From UBA1189 sp045594245 (GTDB taxonomy: Bacteria > Bacteroidota > Bacteroidia > Bacteroidales > Bacteroidaceae): 21,228 bases of DNA. The DNA is taken from NCBI GenBank assembly GCA_045594245.1, contig JAZNYG010000056.1:1-21228 (forward strand). The letters run 5' to 3'. Each line of letters begins with the position of its first letter. Position 1 is the first letter of the stretch. Of the stretch, positions 7,809 through 13,247 are shown piece by piece. Under the pieces are notes generated by a model, which had not been told where the DNA came from, did no database searches, and worked only from the letters and a program-made list of their open reading frames with translations. The translations under genes were made by a program, and so were the position numbers.

Positions 7809-8813
7809 CTATTTGATGAGGTCGATAAATCGGATTTTCTTGTGGTCGCGAGTTCCCCAGTCGCGGATGAGGCAGTAGGTGCCGTTGTGGCGGTGGATGT
7901 CGTCCTTCGTGCATCCTTCGCATGGGGTTACCCTCTCGATGGGGCCGTCGAAGAGGGTCTGCTCTATCTCTACCCTGTCGGCACACGAGTCGGGCACTAC
8001 GCCTTTGAGACCGTCCATCTGCCACACGTTCCATGAGATGATATAGGCGATGTAGTTGAGCGATTTGAGCATGGGCTGCTTGCCGAACTTGGCTTCGTAG
8101 TACTCGATGAAGGAGATGAGCATGGCTTCGCGGGCTATCAAGAGATTGTCGCCCTGCCACTCGTAGCCGTAGGTGCTCTTGTAGGCGGCCTGTGCCCATT
8201 CGAGCCATTCGCCCGAGGTCGTGGTGTTCTCGCTCACCACACGCAGCTTGCGGTCGAGCAGCCCGATGCGTTCTCCCAAGGGGATGGCCTCGCCCGTAGT
8301 CGTGTCGTAGCGGCTCACGATGTAGGGAGCCTCGCCACAGGTAATCTCCAGTCGGGTGTCACGCACGTAGTCGCGCCACGTCTTGCCTTCGGGGAAGACG
8401 ATTTTCTCCGTGGTGGCTGTCCAGCGGTGCTGTCCCTGCTCGTCGGTGTACTCCACGTTGAACACCTCCTTGCGGCCAAACCACGCCTCGTCGATGAGGT
8501 TGTTCTGCGCATTGCATATCCACGAGGGGGTGAACACCTCGGCCATGTCGCGTGAGCGGGCGGTCTGGGTGTCGCGACTCTTCAGCACGCGCGGCATGAT
8601 GACGTGGCCGTTCGTGCCCGTGACAAGATGGGGAAGTATGGGAGAATGGTAGCCGTAGTCCTCGCCCAAATGTTCGTAGTCCGAGGTGGCCCAAAAGATG
8701 TTGCGCTGCGGTTCTCCCTCCCGACTCGTGGTGTGGTCCTTGAGCAGGGTGGTGAGCAGCTCGGGGGATATGTTGTAGATATAGTCCTCCAGTATGTCTA
8801 CTTCGATGGCCAT
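7809..8813 (-). CDS. Methyltransferase-like accessory subunit of the restriction system
   Basis: This 334-residue protein resembles proteins annotated as restriction endonuclease subunit M in Bacteroidales. Recognisable blocks are RSRDMAEVFTPSWICNAQNN, which resembles the EVFTP segment of N6 DNA methylases, then RLEITCGEAPYIVSRYDTT, IGLLDRKLRVVSEN and YEWQGDNLLIARE. No clear NPPY or DPPY motif is present; GEAPY (Glu161 to Tyr164) is the nearest match and may be a degenerate one. No FxGxG SAM-binding motif was found. It is the first gene of the operon, only 7 bp before the large restriction protein, so the two are almost certainly made together. It may be a DNA-binding or regulatory partner rather than an active methyltransferase. 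Its base composition matches the GC-rich part of the large gene. Confidence 0.8.
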   Translation of the reverse strand: MAIEVDILEDYIYNISPELLTTLLKDHTTSREGEPQRNIFWATSDYEHLGEDYGYHSPILPHLVTGTNGHVIMPRVLKSRDTQTARSRDMAEVFTPSWICNAQNNLIDEAWFGRKEVFNVEYTDEQGQHRWTATTEKIVFPEGKTWRDYVRDTRLEITCGEAPYIVSRYDTTTGEAIPLGERIGLLDRKLRVVSENTTTSGEWLEWAQAAYKSTYGYEWQGDNLLIAREAMLISFIEYYEAKFGKQPMLKSLNYIAYIISWNVWQMDGLKGVVPDSCADRVEIEQTLFDGPIERVTPCEGCTKDDIHRHNGTYCLIRDWGTRDHKKIRFIDLIK

Positions 8814-8858
8814 AGGCTATCTGTTTAGGGAAGAGGACGATATGGGATTATTCCTATG

Positions 8859-9010
8859 CCAACTCCCCCTCTGTTTATAGAGGGGGGGTGCCCGTAGGGC
8901 GGGGGCGTTATAAGCGAAGCGCGTAGGGGAACAAAGACTCCGCGCTACGCTTGGAACTCCCTCCGCTTCACTTTGTTCGCTCGTCCCTCTATAAACAGAG
9001 GGACAGTTGG
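8859..9010. repeat. 152-bp MITE-like element with 26-bp terminal inverted repeats
   Basis: The ends (8859-8884 and 8985-9010) are inverted copies matching at 24 of 26 positions, including a perfect 18-bp core (8867-8884 and 8985-9002). The interior has further complementary pieces, such as GAACAAAG against CTTTGTTC, so the whole element can fold back. The flanks read CTATG and TTATG, a possible 5-bp target duplication with one mismatch. It encodes no protein. It looks like a non-autonomous mobile element or a dispersed palindromic repeat, upstream of the restriction operon. Confidence 0.65.
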
Positions 9011-9053
9011 TTATGCGTAACCCTTTTTATCGCACTCTTTCTACGGTCGAGGA

Positions 9054-9441
9054 CTACAGCAACCGAGTATTATCAAACAAGGTAATATGAAGACACAAAA
9101 AAAGACGTGAAGCCCTGCACTGTCGCTCGCTCCACGTTCTGAGGCTCCTGAGAATTGCCCTGTTTGTCGAAGCGAGCAACGTCAAAGCCCCACGCTGTAT
9201 GTATACTAACAACCCTGCTGTGCCCAAAGTTGCCATTGGCGTACGAGTACACCAATGGCCTTGACACAATGAGGGCTGTGTATATCACAACCAAGGGGCA
9301 TTCACCGTTGCTTTGTTTCTGACAAACATTTTGAAATTTTCTCAGGATTTCAGAACGTCAAAACCAAAGCGTAGTAAACGCCTTTCAATATGTCTATCGC
9401 GCACCCACGAACATGTTCGGCGTGAGCGATGTGACAAAGAT
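9054..9441 (-). ncRNA. Candidate structured minus-strand transcript
   Basis: A perfect -7 box (TATCTTTG on the minus strand, 9434-9441), without a good -33 element, would start a transcript near 9427-9429. Several hairpins then follow in that strand's order. One is at 9429-9395, with nine-base arms, one mismatch and a CGAACATGTTCG core. A bulged stem AAAGGCGT/ACGCTTT lies at 9384-9365, and TGAAAT/ATTTCA at 9332-9352. A 13-bp stem lies at 9259-9232, with one position that becomes a G-U wobble only in the minus-strand RNA. The first hairpin sits at the predicted 5' end. This supports an RNA gene or long structured leader, but no known family was recognised. Confidence 0.3.
9073..9294 (-). CDS. 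Small open reading frame of unknown function (73 aa), coding status doubtful
   Basis: A 73-codon frame starts at an ATG (9292-9294) downstream of a possible -7 box at 9434-9441. The product (MVVIYTALIVSRPLVYSY, ending SSYYLV) has no domain, signal peptide or motif I recognise. A second overlapping frame of 71 codons (9054-9269) is also open on the same strand, which weakens the case for either. A near-perfect 26-bp palindrome (9232-9244 with 9247-9259) lies inside it. The stretch may be a structured RNA rather than a gene; I list it because nothing else explains this part of the 800-bp gap. Confidence 0.22.
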   Translation of the reverse strand: MVVIYTALIVSRPLVYSYANGNFGHSRVVSIHTAWGFDVARFDKQGNSQEPQNVERATVQGFTSFFVSSYYLV

Positions 9442-9520
9442 AGTAAATAATTAGGAATTAGGAGTTAGGAATTAGGAGTTATTTTTAATATTTGAGAGCA
9501 GATGAAGCAATCGGCGCTTG

Positions 9521-9533
9521 GCAGCGGAGCTGC
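9521..9533. repeat. Small hairpin GCAGC-GGA-GCTGC, copy 1 of a local family
   Basis: The 5-bp stem with a GGA loop is followed by GGTTATGGGTTAAGGG-type sequence. The same 13 bases recur at 11181-11193, and a longer relative lies at 11352-11368, each followed by G/T-rich low-complexity sequence. It is preceded by a short tandem of TTAGGA-type units (about 9450-9480). These look like dispersed intergenic repeat modules of this genome. Confidence 0.45.
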
Positions 9534-9574
9534 AGGTTATGGGTTAAGGGTTATGGGCGAGTGCATTAATAAAT

Positions 9575-9600
9575 CTCCCGACCTCGGGTGAAGTCGGGAG
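9575..9600 (-). terminator. Hairpin terminator of the DUF234-type ATPase gene
   Basis: An 8-bp stem (CTCCCGAC 9575-9582 with GTCGGGAG 9593-9600) lies 26 bp past the stop codon of the ATPase gene and, read on the minus strand, is followed by the A/T-rich ATTTATTAAT. A decayed relative of the same sequence (TACTCCCGACTTAGGGTGAAG) occurs at about 11245-11265 with its second arm broken. Confidence 0.6.
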
Positions 9601-9625
9601 TACTCTGTATATGGGTTTGCACGGA

Positions 9626-10960
9626 TTACATATCTTCCAGCGAGAGGCAAGTGGTGTCTATCTTATATTTGAAGAATAGTTTGGTGCGGATGGCCTCTAC
9701 CTTTTCCATGAAGGCTTCAGGCTTGAAGTTCTTACGCTGACGCTTTACCTCGGCCAGGAGCACGCGCTTTTCGTTGAGGTGGATGGCTACGATGTCTATT
9801 TCGTTTTGTGCCGCATCCTTGCCCTTTGAGGTTTCCCACCATGAGCCGATATTGCGATAGAGCTGCTGCTCGCGTAATTGCTCGCGGAAGTATCGCTCCA
9901 ATGTCAGTCCTGAGTAGGTGGGATAGTCGTCCTTGATGATTTTGGCCAGGGCAGCGTGCATCCCCGATTGTATGAGGTCTTGATTCTTCACTATATAGCG
10001 GAACCAGAAGCGCAGGAAGTTGTCGGCAATCTCATAGCGCACCGTCTGCGTACCCTCCTTGGCAAGGATGGGACGCTTCTTGGCGATGATATCATAATCT
10101 GCTTCAAGGCGTTGCAAGAGCCCGCCCACACTGCTCCCGCCCATAGCATCGGAAATCTCTGATGCCGTGTTGCGACCCGAAGCAATGGCCGACAAGATGG
10201 CATAGTAGTTGCCGTACTTCTTGCCAAACTCTTGTATGAGCAAGATGTTGCCCTCTTCGAGGAAGATGGAGTTTCCGCTAGTGATGTAGTCGACCATCTT
10301 CTCCATCGTATAGCAGCCGCGATCAAGCAATATCTCTATATACTTGGGCACACCGCCGGTGAAGGTGTAGAGTGCCAAGAGGTCGTCGTTGCTGTACTCG
10401 GGGGCATGGTCGGCAAGGATTTCCTTGAGCACGCTGGTGGCAAAGGGCTGTAGCTTAATGATGCTGTCAGCGCGGCCATAGAGCGGCTCCTTGTATTCCA
10501 TGAAGATGCGGTGCATCAGTGTGTATACCGATCCGCTTACGATAAGGTTGACGTGTGTGGTGTCTTTATAGCGGTCCCACACATCCTGCATGCCGCTGTA
10601 GACCGACTCGTTGATGTAGAAGAACTCTTGAAACTCATCGATGATGAGGTTGAATGCTTGATGGCGGCCTATGCTCATCAGTTGCTCGAACAACTCTACA
10701 AACGAACCGATGCCTTGTGGCATGAACACACCCAACTCTCTGCTTGCCGTTTCAGCAAACTGGCGACAAAGAGCGGCTTCGTTGTTGCGCCCCACGAAAA
10801 GGTATGCAGTGGGGGAACCTTCACAGCTCTTGAGCATCAACTTTGTCTTCCCTACACGACGACGACCCGTAAGGACGGTCATCTGAGAATGATTTGAGAA
10901 TGCTATTTGCTGCGTAGATTGCAGTAGTGTCAACTCATTTTTTCTATCGTAGAACTTCAT
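9626..10960 (-). CDS. AAA ATPase with DUF234/PD-(D/E)XK-like C-terminal domain
   Basis: This 444-residue protein belongs to the archaeal-type ATPase family common in Bacteroidales. Walker A is GRRRVGKT (residues 32-39), Walker B LIIDEFQE (Asp108-Glu109), and a sensor-like LIVSGS follows. TGGVPKYIE marks the lid region, and a winged-helix segment (TASEISDAMGG, SVGGLLQRL) comes next. The C-terminus has NEIDIVAI then VLLAEVKRQ, an acidic residue followed by ExK as in PD-(D/E)XK nuclease folds. The substrate of this family is unknown; defence and mobile-element roles have been suggested. It is a single-gene transcript with an excellent promoter and its own terminator. Two TTTTCGCGGTGG direct repeats lie in its leader. 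The family call is firm and the function unknown. Confidence 0.87.
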   Translation of the reverse strand: MKFYDRKNELTLLQSTQQIAFSNHSQMTVLTGRRRVGKTKLMLKSCEGSPTAYLFVGRNNEAALCRQFAETASRELGVFMPQGIGSFVELFEQLMSIGRHQAFNLIIDEFQEFFYINESVYSGMQDVWDRYKDTTHVNLIVSGSVYTLMHRIFMEYKEPLYGRADSIIKLQPFATSVLKEILADHAPEYSNDDLLALYTFTGGVPKYIEILLDRGCYTMEKMVDYITSGNSIFLEEGNILLIQEFGKKYGNYYAILSAIASGRNTASEISDAMGGSSVGGLLQRLEADYDIIAKKRPILAKEGTQTVRYEIADNFLRFWFRYIVKNQDLIQSGMHAALAKIIKDDYPTYSGLTLERYFREQLREQQLYRNIGSWWETSKGKDAAQNEIDIVAIHLNEKRVLLAEVKRQRKNFKPEAFMEKVEAIRTKLFFKYKIDTTCLSLEDM

Positions 10961-10978
10961 ATGTCAATATTTTACACT

Positions 10979-11005
10979 TTTTCGCGGTGGATATTTTCGC
11001 GGTGG
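10979..11005. repeat. Two 12-bp direct repeats in the ATPase leader
   Basis: TTTTCGCGGTGG occurs at 10979-10990 and again at 10994-11005, 15 bp apart, between the predicted start of transcription (about 11013) and the ATPase start codon. The same CGCGGTGG core recurs in the 22-bp tandem array about 440 bp away. The position would suit a regulatory site acting on DNA or on the leader RNA, but nothing proves that. Confidence 0.5.
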
Positions 11006-11019
11006 CGAATTTTCAACGA

Positions 11020-11051
11020 CAAAGATAAGTGGTTTGTTCTTAATGGCCAAA
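11020..11051 (-). promoter_or_regulatory. Bacteroidetes-type promoter of the DUF234-type ATPase gene
   Basis: Read on the minus strand, a perfect TTTG -33 box (11048-11051) and a perfect TATCTTTG -7 box (11020-11027) are separated by 20 bp. The predicted start near 11013 gives a leader of about 53 bases before the ATG at 10960. This is the best promoter match in the window. Confidence 0.75.
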
Positions 11052-11180
11052 TAATTATTTGATTTATTGATAAAAATGCAAGGAAACTGGGATTGACGGT
11101 TGACGGGGAATCTTTTTGAATTAAAAATTAAAAGTGAACAGAGGAGGGACAGCCTTTGGCTGTACGATGACGATGACTAA

Positions 11181-11193
11181 GCAGCGGAGCTGC
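11181..11193. repeat. Small hairpin GCAGC-GGA-GCTGC, copy 2
   Basis: This is identical to the hairpin at 9521-9533 over all 13 bases and is followed by GGTTTAGAGTTTAGTG-type low-complexity sequence. The repeated combination argues for a dispersed repeat module rather than chance. Confidence 0.45.
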
Positions 11194-11351
11194 TGGTTTA
11201 GAGTTTAGTGTTTAGAGTTGCAGATTTTTAGTGTACAAAAAGTACTCCCGACTTAGGGTGAAGTAAGGTTGCTGTATTTACCCCGCCAATATGATTTTCG
11301 TCCCGAAAACGCTGTTTCAGGTGAGAAAAGTTTATTTTTGGGGTGGCAGTG

Positions 11352-11368
11352 GCAGCGCGGAGCGCTGC
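11352..11368. repeat. Hairpin GCAGCGC-GGA-GCGCTGC, copy 3 of the GGA-loop family
   Basis: This is a perfect 7-bp stem with the same GGA loop as copies 1 and 2, with two extra GC pairs inserted next to the loop. It is again followed by G-rich low-complexity sequence (GGAGTAGGGGGTAAGGG). The changes in both arms match, so the pairing is kept. Confidence 0.45.
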
Positions 11369-11432
11369 GGAGTAGGGGGTAAGGGCTAGTGGGTGAGTGG
11401 TGGGAAAAGTGGAATTGGATAAAGGGAAATGC

Positions 11433-11520
11433 TCACGCCACCGCGGTGGCGTGAATACGTCATCGCGGTGACGGAATGGTGTCACCGCGGTGGCGCGAGG
11501 ACTTCACCGCGATGGCGTGC
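11433..11520. repeat. Four tandem 22-bp near-palindromic units
   Basis: Four units of exactly 22 bp (11433-11454, 11455-11476, 11477-11498, 11499-11520) share the core CACCGCGGTG, with centres at 11443.5, 11465.5, 11487.5 and 11509.5. The first unit is a perfect 22-bp palindrome; the others diverge at their edges. A period near two helical turns would place all sites on one DNA face. There are no spacers, so it is not a CRISPR array. No gene lies within it; the nearest are the ATPase (left, pointing away) and the epimerase (right, pointing towards it). Confidence 0.7.
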
Positions 11521-11603
11521 GGTATTGGGACTGGAGAACAGGGAAAACGCATTATAGAATATCGCTAATATTCCTACACGAATGATTGAATTTTATAGTC
11601 CAT

Positions 11604-11843
11604 TTTCTCGCAAATATTTGATTCTCACGCAGACTCCGCAGACTTACGCAGAACACGCATCGTTGACTTCGCCTTTGGCTTAGTACTCCTTTGGGACCCT
11701 AAAGGCTCCGTCGTCGCAACCGACGCTTTTATACCGCGTCGGCGCGTGTACCGTCCGGATGGCAGCGAGGGCGAAGCGACTCGCAAATTCTGCGTAAGTC
11801 TGCGGAGTCTGCGTGAGGCAAAAGGTTGATTATCTGCGAGAAA
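11604..11843. repeat. 240-bp foldback element with perfect 30-bp inverted arms
   Basis: Bases 11624-11653 and 11788-11817 are perfect inverted copies of each other (30 bp, beginning CTCACGCAGACTCCGC on the left). Outside these, a second pair, TTTCTCGCA (11604-11612) and TGCGAGAAA (11835-11843), bounds the element. The interior is GC-rich and encodes no convincing protein; the open frames through it are by-products of the repeat. It may be a dispersed palindromic or MITE-like element, and its position downstream of the epimerase could also let it end that transcript. Confidence 0.65.
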
Positions 11844-11912
11844 TAAACTAAATTTATAATGCGTATTCCCTGGACTGGAGAACAGTAGTCTGCACCTCTC
11901 ACCAACCACTCA

Positions 11913-11953
11913 CCCTTAACCAATAACCCTTAACCAATAATCCTTAACCCTTA
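11913..11953. repeat. 14-bp tandem repeat overlapping the epimerase stop codon
   Basis: CCCTTAACCAATAA occurs twice in a row (11913-11926 and 11927-11940), followed by a degenerate third unit (TCCTTAACCCTTA) that contains the epimerase stop codon. The same TTAAGGG-type sequence follows the GGA-loop hairpins elsewhere in the window. It shows low-complexity growth right up to, and into, the end of the gene. Confidence 0.5.
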
Positions 11954-13119
11954 GCGGCTATGCGCTCTAGTGACTGGTACACCTGCATCAGGCCGCGGGG
12001 TACGTGGAAGCAGCCTTTCCACTTGCCGCCCTTGAGGGTGAGCAGCACCTCGCCACGGCGGTTGAGGTAGCCGTACCATTCGGGATACTCGGGGTCCATG
12101 AAGTGGCTCCACACGTAGTCGTGTACGCGCTCAAACCATTCCAGACATTGGGCGTTGCCGGTGAGCTCGTAGCCCTTGATCATGGTGATGAGGGTCTCGA
12201 TGTGTACCCACCATAGCTTCTGGTCCCACTCGAGCTGCTGGAGCGGACGGCCCAGACGGTCCATGAAGTAGAAGATGCCGCCATACTGCTTGTCCCAACC
12301 ATATTCCACTTCGGCCAAGGCTATCTTCACGGCTTTCTCTATCAGTGCTTGGTCGCCCAGGCGCTTGCCGAGGTCCATGATGAACCACATAGCTTCGATA
12401 GCGTGGCCGGGGTTGAGCTGACGGCCGTCCATGCAGTCTACCAGCTGGTTGTCGGTGCCCAGATGCTCTACGATGAGGTCCAGCTCGGGGCGGTAGAATA
12501 CGTCCATCACCTCGTGCACGCAGGTCTCGATGGTCTTGTCGAGGAAGTCTTTCTCCAGGAGCGGCTCAATCTCGAGTGCCACATTGCACAGGATCATGGG
12601 TAGGGCAAAGCTCTTGAGCGAGCGTGCTCCGGGCGATGCCTTTGACCAGCGGCCCTTGGGATTGTCTACCTTGGAGAGCACGATGTCGAAGGTCTTCTTG
12701 GCTATGTCGGCATACTCAGCGTTGCCTGTGGCGATGGAAAGCTGGCCGAAGGCGATGACGGCAAACGTGTAGGAGAAGATGTTATAGGGCTCTACGAGTG
12801 GGTGCCCTTCGCGGTCGAGGGCGAAGTACCAGTTGAGGTTGCCGTCGTGGCCATACCGTTTGAGGAACTCGGCTCCCTGGATGGCGGCGTCGAGCCACTC
12901 TTGCCGCTTCTCTACCTTGTTGTAGAGGGTGGCGAGCATCCATACCTCGCGGCCTTGGAGCCAGATGAACTTGTCGGTGTCGAACACCTCACCGTCGCGC
13001 TCAAGGCAGGTGAAGTAGCCGCCAAACTCGGTGTCTATACTCTTTTCCATCCAGAAGGGCATCACTCTATCGAGGAGCTCGCTCTTGTATTGTTGGGATA
13101 GTTGTTTGAAGTCGATCAT
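11944..13119 (-). CDS. nanE: AGE-family N-acylglucosamine 2-epimerase, probable ManNAc to GlcNAc epimerase
   Basis: This 391-residue protein has the (alpha/alpha)6-barrel sequence pattern of the renin-binding-protein/AGE family, at the normal family length. Likely catalytic His239 (in NPGHAIEAMWF) and His372 (in GCFHVPRG) are present, and an arginine in WLQGREVWML lies in the active-site region. Its place as third gene after N-acetylneuraminate lyase and a sialic acid-type symporter argues that it converts ManNAc to GlcNAc; Bacteroides fragilis uses an AGE-type NanE in its nan operon. Cellobiose epimerases are relatives and cannot be excluded from sequence alone. A 128-bp repeat-filled gap separates it from the symporter. 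No promoter of its own was found. The gene symbol follows the B. fragilis usage. Confidence 0.85.
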   Translation of the reverse strand: MIDFKQLSQQYKSELLDRVMPFWMEKSIDTEFGGYFTCLERDGEVFDTDKFIWLQGREVWMLATLYNKVEKRQEWLDAAIQGAEFLKRYGHDGNLNWYFALDREGHPLVEPYNIFSYTFAVIAFGQLSIATGNAEYADIAKKTFDIVLSKVDNPKGRWSKASPGARSLKSFALPMILCNVALEIEPLLEKDFLDKTIETCVHEVMDVFYRPELDLIVEHLGTDNQLVDCMDGRQLNPGHAIEAMWFIMDLGKRLGDQALIEKAVKIALAEVEYGWDKQYGGIFYFMDRLGRPLQQLEWDQKLWWVHIETLITMIKGYELTGNAQCLEWFERVHDYVWSHFMDPEYPEWYGYLNRRGEVLLTLKGGKWKGCFHVPRGLMQVYQSLERIAAKG

Positions 13120-13136
13120 AGTGCTTTTTTATTATT

Positions 13137-13164
13137 GTCAACAGTCAACGGTCAACAGTCAACG
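13137..13164. repeat. Tandem 14-bp repeat inside the sialic acid operon
   Basis: GTCAACAGTCAACG occurs twice in a row (13137-13150 and 13151-13164) and is bracketed by two copies of TTTTTTATTATTG (13125-13137 and 13173-13185). It lies in the gap between symporter and epimerase. GTCAAC-type repeats also occur inside the symporter gene at about 15037-15056. Confidence 0.55.
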
Positions 13165-13189
13165 GTCGATAGTTTTTTATTATTGAGGG

Positions 13190-13229
13190 CTAGGATTTTC
13201 TAGGATGCTCTAGGATATCCTAGGGATTT
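13190..13229. repeat. 10-bp-phased CTAGGAT repeat
   Basis: CTAGGATTTT, CTAGGATGCT, CTAGGATATC and CTAGGGATTT follow each other at an exact 10-bp period, with a fifth degenerate unit (ATAGGTATTT) after them. The stretch lies just past the stop of the symporter gene on the transcribed strand. A one-turn period could give curvature or a regularly spaced binding surface; it is also a simple tandem expansion. Confidence 0.55.
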
Positions 13230-13247
13230 ATAGGTATTTTCTATGGG

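Noticed and set aside
3848..8813. Classical three-subunit type I restriction system
   Set aside because: No separate HsdS or HsdR gene is present; nuclease, helicase and methyltransferase lie on one chain.
9009..9027. Plus-strand terminator (GGTTA/TAACC stem followed by CTTTTT)
   Set aside because: The stem is only 5 bp, it overlaps the end of the foldback element, and no plus-strand gene lies upstream of it.
11433..11520. CRISPR array
   Set aside because: The 22-bp units are contiguous with no spacers, are palindromic and degenerate, and no cas genes are present.
11625..11923. Two small proteins on the minus strand inside the foldback element
   Set aside because: Both frames are created by the inverted repeat itself, overlap each other, and have no domain, promoter or recognisable start context.
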